Below are positions 54,901 to 63,109 of a DNA stretch of 64,000 nucleotides, piece after piece; position 1 is the first letter of the stretch, and each line of letters starts with the position of its first letter. This DNA is from CAVOAK01 sp963664465 (GTDB lineage Bacteria > Pseudomonadota > Alphaproteobacteria > UBA8366 > CAVOAK01): contig CAXXSU010000015.1 of assembly GCA_963664465.2 (NCBI GenBank), positions 124,001-188,000 of the forward strand, in the 5' to 3' direction. The position numbers and the translations under genes were made by a program. The notes beneath the pieces were generated by a model. It did not search any database, was not told the DNA's origin, and worked only from the letters and a program-made list of their open reading frames with translations.

Positions 54901-57900
54901 TTGTGAGTATGCCCCCTTAGCTTGGCGCAATTTGGATCCAGTAGCGCTTAGGGAACGACTGTCGGCCAGCGATGAATTTTGGTTCCTGAAGGCGTATTTT
55001 GCTAAACGCGCTATCGTTAAGGAGTTAAAGCAGGGTGGCGCTAAGGGGCAACCAAATCCCGCCGTCGACATTAGCGAAATCATAAATCTGAGAGAAACGG
55101 GCGAAGCCATTGAAGCCCTAGATGAACAGTTAGGATTCATGAAGCAATGGCGAATGCATGACACAGACCCTACCGTCATTGATGAACTTAGATCCCTTGG
55201 ACAAGCTCTAAATCAGGCGGTTGGCATGGTGGCATCCGATGTCAACTTGTTGATTGAGCTTCGTGGAAAATTAATATCTCTGGTGCAGGACGGCAATGAC
55301 CTGCTTGCTCCTGAGGCGCCGGCCGGTCGCGTTATGGGAACATTTTCAAAGAGTGTCGAATGCCTGAAGAGCGAAGCCGATACCTTTTCGGCATTGGCCG
55401 GGAAGTCGGTTCAGGATCATTTCGCGGAAACTGATAATATCTTCGAAGCGATCCGTGCTACTGCCGACCAGATTGCCGAGCGACATGCTGAGCTCAACAA
55501 TTGGTGCAGTTGGCGTCGCTGCAGAAACGACGCGGTTGACCTGGATCTCCTTCCGCTGGTCGAAGCAATTGAATCCGGTCGGATACCCGTAGAGGAAATA
55601 CCTGAAAGTTTTGAGGCTGCCTACTGCTTATGGTGGTCAGGCCAACTGATTACCGAGGACGAGGTGCTGAGAGAGTTCAATGTGCCGCAACATTTGGCTA
55701 CGATCGACAAATTCCGAGATGCAGACGATAGGTTTCGCGCGGCTACAGCTGCCCATGTTGTCGCCAAGTTGAGTGGCAAATTACCAAATCAGAACGATCG
55801 AACCGCCGACCGGCAATGGGGTGTTCTCGCGCACGAAATACAGAAGACGAGAGCGCACAAACCGGTACGGAAACTGATAGATGAAATCCCGGACGTGATT
55901 ACCGCGTTGGCTCCCTGTCTAATGATGTCGCCGCTTTCTGTCGCACAATACCTGCCTGTCAGTCAGGATCTATTTGATGTTGTTATCTTCGATGAAGCTT
56001 CTCAGATCACCGTCTGGGATGCGGTGGGGGCGATCGCGAGGGGTAAGCAGACAATTGTTGCCGGTGATCCAAAACAGATGCCGCCAACCAACTTCTTTTC
56101 ACGGTCTGATGACGATCCGGACGGCGATATCACCCAGGAGGGCGATCTTGAAAGTATCCTAGACGAATTGCGCGGCGCCGGTATTCCGGATTGCACTCTC
56201 AATCTTCATTATCGGTCGCGCCGTGAAAGTCTGATCGCCTTTTCGAACTCACGCTATTACGAAGACGAACTGATTACTTTTCCGGCCCCGGTATCGCCGG
56301 ACAAGGGTGTCAGTCTGATCCGTTCTGAAGGGTTCTATTCCCGCGGCAAAGCACAGCACAATCAAGGTGAGGCGAAGGCGATTGTTGCCGAGATCGTGCG
56401 GCGTCTTACGCATGAGGACGAAACGAACAGGAAGCAGACCATCGGAGTCGTGACGTTCAACTCTAAACAGCAGACCTTGATCATGGATTTGCTGGACGAG
56501 GAGAGGGCTAAAAACCCGGGCATCGAATGGGCATTCGGCACAGATAAGATCGAGCCAGTTTTTGTGAAGAACCTGGAAACAGTCCAGGGAGATGAACGTG
56601 ACGTCATTCTATTCAGCATAACCTATGGGCCCGACCATACGGGCCACGTCACAATGAATTTCGGCCCGCTCAACAAGCAGGGCGGCGAGCGGCGTCTGAA
56701 TGTAGCCATGACCCGTGCGCGTTCTGAGATGGTTGTCTTCTCCACACTGCGTCCAGAGGACATTGATCTATCGCGGAGTTCAGCCGAAGCGGTTACGGAT
56801 TTAAAGCATTTTTTGGAATACGCAGAGCGGGGACCTTCGGCCCTAGCGGCTGCCGTTCACGGATCTGTCGCAGACTTCGACTCTCCCTTCGAGATAGCGG
56901 TTGCTCGGGAGCTAAAACAGAAGGAGTGGATCGTTCATCAACAGGTCGGGGTCTCCTCCTTCCGCGTCGATCTGGGTATAGTCCATCCTGATCACCCCGG
57001 TGTTTACATAGCCGGTGTCGAATGCGATGGGGCGATGTATCACAGTTCGGCATATGCCCGAGAGCGCGACAAAATCCGCCAGGCCAAGCTTGAGGATCTA
57101 GGCTGGACCCTCTTCCGTGTCTGGTCGACTGATTGGTGGATCAACAAGGCTGGTGCATTCAAGACGCTTGATAGCGCTCTGACCGAGCATCTCGAGAGAG
57201 ACCGGCGTAAGCGTATGGAAGTTGAAGAAGCCGCAGCAGCAGAGAGCGCCAATGCGCGGCAGAGCACCCAGGGCCCTCGCGCGCTTGGATATGACGGCGC
57301 GGATGATTGGGATGAGGACGAGGCAGAAGAGAATGGATCCGACACTGCCTCCATCATCGATCTCGAACGAGATGACTACAAAGTCATTGAGATAGGTACT
57401 GATACGAATGATGAAGCTGCAGTCTTTCAAGGAGCAACTGATGTCGCCGCCGTCGATGATCGGCAGGGAGTATCGGAACTAAAACAGAGAGCTATTCCAC
57501 CAGTTGTAAATGAAGGTGGCTCTCACGTTTATGAATATACGGATTTCGAAGGTCTCGGGCTGGTTGCAGAGCAGGATCAGTTTTTCAACGACAATTATAG
57601 ATTTACGCTTCAAAAAATGATTGATCATGTGATCGACACCGAAGGCCCGATCCATGAGGATATTTTGTCTCGCCGAATAGCTCGGCATCATAGGTGGAAG
57701 AAGGCTGGGAGCAAGATTCGAGAATATATTCTGTCGATCGCTCAGAAACGGCGCGGAAGCACACGGGAGGACGGTAGGAAATTTTACTGGCAAAAGGGCA
57801 CGGAAAAGGAAAGACAGACCCAGGTTCGGTACGAGAACCGCAACGATGAAATGAAAAACGTGGAACACATTTGTGAGGAAGAACTGCGTGCCATCGATAA

Positions 57901-58006
57901 AGTTTTAGAATTGAACGGAGACGCAGAGTTACTCGCGGGGAAGATCGGATTAAAAAGGCTTCGTGCGCCTACCAGACAGCGCTTGCTAACTGTACTAAAT
58001 GGTTGA
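51953..58006 (+). CDS. Hhe-like defence protein: DUF4011, SF1 helicase, Vsr-like nuclease, DUF3320
   Basis: The 2017-residue protein has an N-terminal region with a transglutaminase-like segment (SGGVATCLDTTMLISSCLEQ), a DUF4011-type block (TRLERWQRKLLELTARNPLL), and a superfamily 1 helicase: Walker A GPPGTGKS at about 709, DEAS at 1347, QGDERDV near 1545, VAMTRARSE near 1584. A Vsr/MTES_1575-type nuclease follows with FRVDLGIVHP (Asp1673) and AGVECDGAMYHSS (Glu1690), then a DUF3320 end (MIDHVIDTEGPIHEDILSRR). This order is that of single-gene helicase-nuclease defence proteins called Hhe. GGAG stands ten bases before the ATG; a TTG at 51947 is possible. The IS1182-like end lies only 58 bp upstream. 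Confidence 0.85.
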   Translation: MVDQDLNEIINQSGRTDSLGPPEPAVKINADIVSKINFAYHQCAFPVLTDLSIENLDGVNRVEGLLVELIANPAFIKPKAWRVDRLAEGGRVRVQGRDLELDGEYLINLTEAVRGTVTITVKKDDEIIDEYTHGIQILAFNEWGGAGYMPELLAAFSMPNDPVIDKILKQASVALRNAGENPAIDGYTSLSRQRVWTLASAIYSAIGQLGLDYVVPPASFEKDGQKIRLAGDIVSGGVATCLDTTMLISSCLEQAGLNPIIVLPQEHALIGVWLQPEELSTIVIDEAETLRKRQQLDELILIETTTLTSHPPVPFSRALQKANELIGPKNDDSFSAAIDIKRARSHRITPLAVKIERQSGKDDVGGTTTVLPIEVPPALPDFDIEPEDDTPDNPKTRLERWQRKLLELTARNPLLSHKSPKTSLKIVCPDPGQLEDKLADGARITIVSIPTPTSVAQDEDIHRERTGESISEEYARSALEQNQVLVDLPKDELQKRSVEIYRKAQTALQEGGSNTLYLALGFLLWKKDDKGDKRHRAPLILVPVNLERKSVRSGVKLTAHDEEAKFNTTLLEMLRKDFEININGLDGGLPADESGVDVAAIWTKVRREIKDAPGFEVVEDVVLGHFSFAKYLMWKDLVDRTSALNENPIVKHLIETPRKAYESGVDFVDRNQLDKLFKPSDLLAPLPADASQMAAVATADRGKDFIIIGPPGTGKSQTISNLITHLLGTGKSVLFVSEKIAALNVVYRRLEEIGIGRFCLELHSNKSKKSDVMSQLKGAWADASRKSAQSWEKEARTLETLRDRLNNVVDHLHMRRRNGMTAHEAMGVKIRDEEIADRVTLRWSNADHHDETMLEAMRESVQNLAIQAAAVGDFRDCPFQIIETGEWSPHWEDEITRSARTLSKVVNDCERAYREFVGVIGTDLPNKGLNTLENLSRLGNVVTSCYGKQAAYALGPDARQHFDAMDDAARNLKLYAVSQTNLSCEYAPLAWRNLDPVALRERLSASDEFWFLKAYFAKRAIVKELKQGGAKGQPNPAVDISEIINLRETGEAIEALDEQLGFMKQWRMHDTDPTVIDELRSLGQALNQAVGMVASDVNLLIELRGKLISLVQDGNDLLAPEAPAGRVMGTFSKSVECLKSEADTFSALAGKSVQDHFAETDNIFEAIRATADQIAERHAELNNWCSWRRCRNDAVDLDLLPLVEAIESGRIPVEEIPESFEAAYCLWWSGQLITEDEVLREFNVPQHLATIDKFRDADDRFRAATAAHVVAKLSGKLPNQNDRTADRQWGVLAHEIQKTRAHKPVRKLIDEIPDVITALAPCLMMSPLSVAQYLPVSQDLFDVVIFDEASQITVWDAVGAIARGKQTIVAGDPKQMPPTNFFSRSDDDPDGDITQEGDLESILDELRGAGIPDCTLNLHYRSRRESLIAFSNSRYYEDELITFPAPVSPDKGVSLIRSEGFYSRGKAQHNQGEAKAIVAEIVRRLTHEDETNRKQTIGVVTFNSKQQTLIMDLLDEERAKNPGIEWAFGTDKIEPVFVKNLETVQGDERDVILFSITYGPDHTGHVTMNFGPLNKQGGERRLNVAMTRARSEMVVFSTLRPEDIDLSRSSAEAVTDLKHFLEYAERGPSALAAAVHGSVADFDSPFEIAVARELKQKEWIVHQQVGVSSFRVDLGIVHPDHPGVYIAGVECDGAMYHSSAYARERDKIRQAKLEDLGWTLFRVWSTDWWINKAGAFKTLDSALTEHLERDRRKRMEVEEAAAAESANARQSTQGPRALGYDGADDWDEDEAEENGSDTASIIDLERDDYKVIEIGTDTNDEAAVFQGATDVAAVDDRQGVSELKQRAIPPVVNEGGSHVYEYTDFEGLGLVAEQDQFFNDNYRFTLQKMIDHVIDTEGPIHEDILSRRIARHHRWKKAGSKIREYILSIAQKRRGSTREDGRKFYWQKGTEKERQTQVRYENRNDEMKNVEHICEEELRAIDKVLELNGDAELLAGKIGLKRLRAPTRQRLLTVLNG

Positions 58007-58231
58007 ATCCGCTTGGCGGCGCGTAGCAGTTACGGCCAATTAGTTTTCTGTAAGCAACAAACTTTAGATGGTGAGATTTCTGTCACGGGAACACTAGGCG
58101 TGACGGCAATGAAAAATGCGTTCCATTGGACCTACTTCCCGCCCTCACCACACCGGATCGCCTACCACCAGGTATATTCCACCCCTCCACCCAGACTCCT
58201 CATTTCCCGCATTTTCTGTCAGACTTCCCCT
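58007..58231. other. Non-coding segment after the defence gene
   Basis: No gene is supported. Bases from about 58130 (CACCACACCGGATCGCC onward) look like the upstream region of the Sel1-type remnant that follows. Confidence 0.45.
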
Positions 58232-58399
58232 ATGAGAAACCTGACTGCCACCATTTGCCTCACCCTTGCCGTGCTTCTTGGAAGTGTGGGTGTGAGTTGG
58301 AGTGCTGATTTCCAAAAGGGTCTAACCTGGATTACGCATCATCCGTTCAGTTATCCGGATGTCCGCTTTCCCCTTCAATGCAGACATACATGGATCTAG
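58232..58399 (+). pseudogene. Remnant of a Sel1-repeat protein gene (signal peptide only)
   Basis: The frame starts MRNLTATICLTLAVLLGSVG, then VSWSADFQKGLT, which is the typical signal peptide and first mature residues of secreted Sel1-repeat proteins. After this the expected repeat sequence is replaced by unrelated residues (WITHHPFSYPDVRFPLQCRH) and a stop, so only the 5' end survives. Confidence 0.55.
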
Positions 58400-58404
58400 T
58401 TGGC

Positions 58405-58434
58405 AATGTCCGCTTCTGACCCAAAGCGGACATT
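58405..58434. repeat. 11-bp perfect hairpin (AATGTCCGCTT element)
   Basis: AATGTCCGCTT and AAGCGGACATT pair perfectly around CTGACCCA. A partial related piece, GATGTCCGCTTTCCCC, lies at 58358. It resembles short intergenic palindromes seen in other proteobacteria. Confidence 0.7.
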
Positions 58435-58537
58435 CAACTTCCGTGCACATGATGAGTAAAACCTCTAGGCCGGGAGATGATAGAAAGTGCATTAAATATC
58501 ACGCAGTGCTACAGTCGCGGGTATCACGGGGGCGGTC

Positions 58538-59716
58538 ATGAAAACTGACACAGCAAGAGGCGTGGGCAAGATTCTCGAGGCGCTGGCGGAGATCAGAGAT
58601 CTCGACGCCAGCCAGGCGCGGTCGTTGCCGGCGGCCTTCTATGCATCCGAAGCGTTTTTGGAGCTTGAGAAGGAGGAGATCTTCCGCAAGGAATGGATCT
58701 GCCTCGGCCGCGTAGCCGAGATCCCCAAGCGAGGCGACTATTTTTCAACGCAGCTTTTGGACGAGCCACTGATTGTCGTGCGCAGTCAGGACGACAAGGT
58801 GCGTGTGCTGTCAAACGTCTGCCGCCACCGCTCTTCGGTTATCGTCGAAGGCAAGGGCAACGCCAAGCACTTCGTCTGTCCCTATCATGCCTGGACCTAC
58901 GCGAATGACGGCCAGCTTCTCCGGGCACCCTACATGGATCAGGTCACCGGCTTTGAGGTTATGGGATGCCGGTTGCCGGAGTTGGCCTGTGAAATTTGGC
59001 GTGGCTTCATCTATGTAAATCTCGATGGCAAGGCAAAACCCCTGGCGCCGCGACTAAAGGGTCTTGAGCCCTACATCACGAACCAACACCCCGAGGACAT
59101 GTTGGTTAGCGTCGTGCAAGACGACGTATGGTCGACCAACTGGAAGTGCCTCGCCGAGAACTTCATGGAGGGCTATCACCTGAGCACCGTGCATCACAAA
59201 ACCCTGCACGACCGCACGCCGACGCGGCTCTGCGAGAAGTTCCCGCCGGGCGAGGGATATACCGGCTACAAGTCGCACTACACCCGCAAATCGCCGCAGC
59301 GGAAGCCCTACCATTCGGACGTGACAGCCGAGGAAAAGCGCTACAGTTTATTCTTCTGGGTGTTTCCCTCGCATGTTGTGGGTCTTACGCCGAGCGGGTC
59401 CGCCTCGCTATGTCTGCAACCACGCGGCGTCGGCGAAGTGGCCAACCGCTGCACGCTGTCATCGTTCACGCCGGATCTTGTGCAACCCTCGGGGTTGCGG
59501 GCAGAAGGCTTCAACCAGGTTATGGATGAAGATCGGGCGCTGCTTGCGAGAGTCCGCGGTGGACTGATGTCGCGCTACGTCGAACCCAACCGGCTGGGAC
59601 CGCCCGATCTCGAAGGCACCGTTTGGGACATGTTCCAGTATATGGCTCGGAAACTGGCTCCCCGGAGTGTACGCGGAGAGACCAAGCGAACGCCGCGCCT
59701 CCGGCGGGCATCTTGA
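58538..59716 (+). CDS. Rieske oxygenase alpha subunit, copy 3
   Basis: The 392-residue protein has CRH plus CPYH cluster ligands and the mononuclear iron block CLAENFMEGYHLSTVHHK. Its start, MKTDTARGVGKILEALAEIR, differs from copies 1 and 2, but the catalytic part is closely related, and it ends KRTPRLRRAS like copy 4. It is followed 90 bp downstream by copy 4 in the same direction. The two share an exact 271-bp tract. Confidence 0.92.
   Translation: MKTDTARGVGKILEALAEIRDLDASQARSLPAAFYASEAFLELEKEEIFRKEWICLGRVAEIPKRGDYFSTQLLDEPLIVVRSQDDKVRVLSNVCRHRSSVIVEGKGNAKHFVCPYHAWTYANDGQLLRAPYMDQVTGFEVMGCRLPELACEIWRGFIYVNLDGKAKPLAPRLKGLEPYITNQHPEDMLVSVVQDDVWSTNWKCLAENFMEGYHLSTVHHKTLHDRTPTRLCEKFPPGEGYTGYKSHYTRKSPQRKPYHSDVTAEEKRYSLFFWVFPSHVVGLTPSGSASLCLQPRGVGEVANRCTLSSFTPDLVQPSGLRAEGFNQVMDEDRALLARVRGGLMSRYVEPNRLGPPDLEGTVWDMFQYMARKLAPRSVRGETKRTPRLRRAS
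58584..58854 (+). repeat. 271-bp tract identical between Rieske copies 3 and 4
   Basis: Bases 58584-58854 equal 59847-60117 (offset 1263). Outside this tract the genes differ at many positions, which points to recent gene conversion or partial duplication. Confidence 0.9.
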
Positions 59717-59806
59717 TCTGCCTATCGCAGTTATCGAGTTGGGCAAAGGTGCTCGGCTATTGGAAAGCTTTCGGATAAGAGAGCCGTGCGAACGAAAAGG
59801 GATGAC

Positions 59807-60979
59807 ATGGAAGACGCGAAAGGCCTTCGGGAACTACTTGAATCGTTGGCGGAGATCAGAGATCTCGACGCCAGCCAGGCGCGGTCGTTGCCGGCGGCCT
59901 TCTATGCATCCGAAGCGTTTTTGGAGCTTGAGAAGGAGGAGATCTTCCGCAAGGAATGGATCTGCCTCGGCCGCGTAGCCGAGATCCCCAAGCGAGGCGA
60001 CTATTTTTCAACGCAGCTTTTGGACGAGCCACTGATTGTCGTGCGCAGTCAGGACGACAAGGTGCGTGTGCTGTCAAACGTCTGCCGCCACCGCTCTTCG
60101 GTTATCGTCGAAGGCAAAGGCAACGCCAAGAATTTTGTCTGCCCCTACCACGCGTGGACCTATGCCAATAACGGCCAGCTTCTGCGCGCGCCCTACATGG
60201 ATAAGGTCGCGGGCTTCGACGTCAAAGGATGCAGGTTGCCGGAGCTGGCCTCCGAAATCTGGTGCGGCTTCATCTATGTGAACCTCGACGGCAAAGCAAA
60301 GCCACTGGCGCCAAGATTACAGGGCCTCGAACCATACATAATGAACCATCATCCCGAGGATATGGTCGTCAACGTCGTCCTGGACGAAATCTGGTCGACG
60401 AACTGGAAGTGTCTCGCCGAGAATTACTTAGAGGGCTATCACCTGAGCACCGTGCATCACAAAACCCTGCACGACCGCACGCCGACGCGGCTCTGTGAGA
60501 AGATCCCGCCCGGTGAGGGATATACCGGCTACAAGTCCCACTACACCCGCAAGTCGCCGCAGCGGAAGCCCTACCATCCCGACCTGACCGCCGAGGAAAA
60601 GCGATACAGCATGTATTGCTGGGTGTTTCCCTCGCATCTTGTGAGCCTAAACCCGAGCGGTTCGTCCTCGCTGTGCCTCCAGCCCCGCGGTGTCGGCGAA
60701 GTGGCCAACCGCTGCATCTTGTCATCGCACGAAGCGCAACCTGCGCGGCCGCCGAAGTTAAGGGTGGAAGACCGCAACAGGATTATGGATGAAGACCGTG
60801 CGCAGCTCGCTCGGGTTCGCCGTGGACTGATGTCGCGCTACGTAGAGCCCAACCGGCTGGGACCACCTGCTCTCGAAGGCACCGTTTGGGACATGTTCCA
60901 ATATATGTCCCGGCAACTGACTCACCGGAATTTACGCGGAGAGACCAAGCGAACGCCGCGACTGCGGCGCGCGTCTTAA
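59807..60979 (+). CDS. Rieske oxygenase alpha subunit, copy 4
   Basis: The 390-residue protein starts MEDAKGLRELLESLAEIRDL at an ATG with AAGGGA upstream; a GTG seven codons earlier is less likely. It keeps the cluster ligands (CRH, CPYH) and the iron-site block CLAENYLEGYHLSTVHHK. Relative to copy 3 the loops around residues 185-200 and 315-335 differ most, where substrate specificity often lies. The copy pair may represent alpha subunits for related substrates. Confidence 0.92.
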   Translation: MEDAKGLRELLESLAEIRDLDASQARSLPAAFYASEAFLELEKEEIFRKEWICLGRVAEIPKRGDYFSTQLLDEPLIVVRSQDDKVRVLSNVCRHRSSVIVEGKGNAKNFVCPYHAWTYANNGQLLRAPYMDKVAGFDVKGCRLPELASEIWCGFIYVNLDGKAKPLAPRLQGLEPYIMNHHPEDMVVNVVLDEIWSTNWKCLAENYLEGYHLSTVHHKTLHDRTPTRLCEKIPPGEGYTGYKSHYTRKSPQRKPYHPDLTAEEKRYSMYCWVFPSHLVSLNPSGSSSLCLQPRGVGEVANRCILSSHEAQPARPPKLRVEDRNRIMDEDRAQLARVRRGLMSRYVEPNRLGPPALEGTVWDMFQYMSRQLTHRNLRGETKRTPRLRRAS

Positions 60980-61147
60980 GCTGCTGAGCGCGCCGAACTA
61001 GGCCGGCGGGTCATGGGTTCGGTTTTGCCCGCCAGAAACCGGACACGTGGGCTTTCGCTTGTCGATTGCGAAGGTGACTCAACGCGGGTACCTGAGCAGC
61101 GTAAGGTTTGTCGAGTATCCGAGTGCTGGCATCTTCGGCAGCGGCGC

Positions 61148-61570
61148 ATGGCCGTCGGAGAACTTTCCGGCGGTCAAAAGCAATGGGTCTGCATCGCCCG
61201 GGCATTGGCGCCCGCCACGGAGTTCGTCATCTGCGATAAAGTGACCTCAGCGCTGGACCACCTCGTCGCCGAGGAAGTTCTGAAGCTCCTCGACCGACGG
61301 CAGTGCGAGTACGATCTCTCCTACACCTTCATCACGCACGACATCGGCACGGTGTGCGCGATTGCCGACGAAGTGCTGGTCATGTTCCAGGGCAAGGTGG
61401 TGGAGTCCGGACCGAAGGCCGAAATGTTCGTGCCGCCACACCACGAGTATCCGGACCTGCTGCTTGCTTCCGTAGCGGAGATGGATCCGGACCGGCTCTA
61501 CAACCTGCTCAACGGGCGGATCCTCGATGCGGCGGGCATGCGTTCCGGCACCGGCGACGCCCCGAGCTAA
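61148..61570 (+). pseudogene. Remnant of a dipeptide-type ABC transporter ATPase
   Basis: Only the C-terminal half survives: signature VGELSGGQKQWVCIARALA, Walker B region EFVICDKVTSALD, H-loop FITHDIGTVCAIADEVLVMF and the oligopeptide-type end SGPKAEMFVPPHHEYPDLLL. The Walker A part is absent upstream, and the catalytic Glu of CDEPTSALD is Lys here (CDKV), so it cannot hydrolyse ATP. It fits the DppD/DppF class, matching the dipeptide-type binding protein that begins at 63439. Confidence 0.8.
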
Positions 61571-61742
61571 CGACAGGCGAACCCTCTGCGGGCGGGAATA
61601 TCTCGGTTCAGAATTTGACGCGGCACTGTGATGTCGATGGTGCTTCAACCGAGATCTCACGCCATGTGGCAGAGTCGTTGAAGCACTTTGGATATCGGGC
61701 GAATGGGAGCGCCAAGAAAGATGTGTCGAGAACATTCTGAGT

Positions 61743-63109
61743 TGACCGGTTTATGTACCATATGAATTGACCGCTTCTGTTGGGGTTGCTGGCCCTGTGG
61801 GGAAGTGGTCAGGCGCGGAGCGGCTGTCCACTTGTCCACAGGGCGCCGCTCGGTCGCGTCGAAGCGGGTCACGCGGCCTCGCGGGTTTGGCTGTCGATAG
61901 GTTGGCCATCGGCGTGGTATCGCGCCAGACATCGCGGTCCATGGAAGACGGCCATTGTGCAGTCGGGGTATTCGTGGACGCGGACCCTGGCCTTGACGTA
62001 ATGGCGGCGGTGGCGGCCGGCGGGGATCTGAAGTGCCAGGCGCTTGTAGCGCACCGTGTTGTCGTTTGAGACGGTGCGTTCCTCGTGGATGCAGAGGATG
62101 TCGTTGAGCGCGCCGGTGAAGGGGACGAAGGCGGTGCCCTGGTCCTCGGCCGGGGTCGCGAAGCGGGCGTTGTGTTGTGGCAGGAAGAGCTCCTTGAGGA
62201 AGCGGTTGGCCCCGGCCATGTCGGTGATGCCGGCGAGCCTGAGTTCCTGGGGCAGGCGCTTTTGCAGGGTGCCGAACATGCGCTCGGACCGCCCCCTTGC
62301 CTCGGGCGAGTAGGCCGGGATCAACTCGATGCCGAGCTGCGCCAGGGCGCGGCCGACCTGGGTCGGGGTGTCCTTGTCCACCTTGCCGCCGGCCTCGGGC
62401 GTGTTCCAGTAGTGGCTGGCGCGGTCGGCGTAGAGCGAGCAGAACAGGCCCTTGGCCCGGATCGCCTCGGACATCCCCTGGAAGCTCGACATGGTGCCCT
62501 CTTCGGCGACGAAGAAGGCCGAGTAGATATCGCTGGTCGCATCGTCCATGGTGACGATCAGGTCCCACCATCGACCAGGGACCCACTCGTGGCTCGAGCC
62601 GTCCTGATGCAGCATCATGCCGGGCAGGGCACGGCGCGGCCGCTTGCGCCGGTGCGCCCCACGCCTGGGCGCCGCGCGCCTGCGCCCATGGGCTTGCAAG
62701 CTCAGCCGCAGCCAGTTGTAGCTGCGCTTGAAGCCGTGATCGGCCACCAGCTTCTCGTGGAAGTGCTTGGCCGTGAAGTCCCAGTAGCGGGTGTCGAACA
62801 ACTCCAGCACCCGCGCCACCTCGTCCACCGGCGCGCGCCGCGCCGAGAGGCGGCCCAGGCGGCGGTCGTAGAGACCGTCGGCTCCCTCCGCCTCGTAGCG
62901 GTCGCGCCAGCGCCGGAAGGTGCGCTCCGAGACACCCAGAACCTCCGCCGCCTCCGCCTGACTCAAGCCACCCCGATGGGTGCGCCCGTAAACCTCCGCG
63001 AACTTCATCAATCTCAGTCCCTGTACCTGCTCCGTCCGACGCATCGCCGCCCTCCATGGCTTGGAGGCGTTCTAAAACCGGACAGATCATCTGGTACATA
63101 AACCGGACA
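61743..63109 (-). mobile_element. ISNCY-like insertion sequence, about 1367 bp
   Basis: Imperfect terminal inverted repeats: TGACCGGTTTATGTACCATA at the left and TGTCCGGTTTATGTACCAGA read inward from the right, with further similarity (ATGAATTGACCG / ATGATCTGTCCG). One transposase fills it. Confidence 0.8.
61869..63044 (-). CDS. ISNCY family (integrase-type DDE) transposase
   Basis: The 391-residue protein has an N-terminal helix-turn-helix (LSQAEAAEVLGVSERTFRRW) and an rve-type DDE core: MMLHQDGSSHEWVPGRWWDL (first Asp), VTMDDATSDIYSAFFVAEEG, FCSLYADRASHYWNTPEAGG (second Asp) and IPAYSPEARGRSERMFGTLQ with the Glu. It is intact. Confidence 0.9.
   Translation of the reverse strand: MRRTEQVQGLRLMKFAEVYGRTHRGGLSQAEAAEVLGVSERTFRRWRDRYEAEGADGLYDRRLGRLSARRAPVDEVARVLELFDTRYWDFTAKHFHEKLVADHGFKRSYNWLRLSLQAHGRRRAAPRRGAHRRKRPRRALPGMMLHQDGSSHEWVPGRWWDLIVTMDDATSDIYSAFFVAEEGTMSSFQGMSEAIRAKGLFCSLYADRASHYWNTPEAGGKVDKDTPTQVGRALAQLGIELIPAYSPEARGRSERMFGTLQKRLPQELRLAGITDMAGANRFLKELFLPQHNARFATPAEDQGTAFVPFTGALNDILCIHEERTVSNDNTVRYKRLALQIPAGRHRRHYVKARVRVHEYPDCTMAVFHGPRCLARYHADGQPIDSQTREAA

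Noticed and set aside
51895..58006. Multi-gene defence system such as DISARM or a restriction-modification operon
   Set aside because: No methyltransferase, phospholipase-like or partner gene adjoins the helicase-nuclease; neighbours are an IS and a truncated Sel1-type gene.
62085..63101. 338-codon plus-strand frame opposite the ISNCY-like transposase
   Set aside because: Antisense shadow with no motif; the opposite strand carries a clear DDE transposase.
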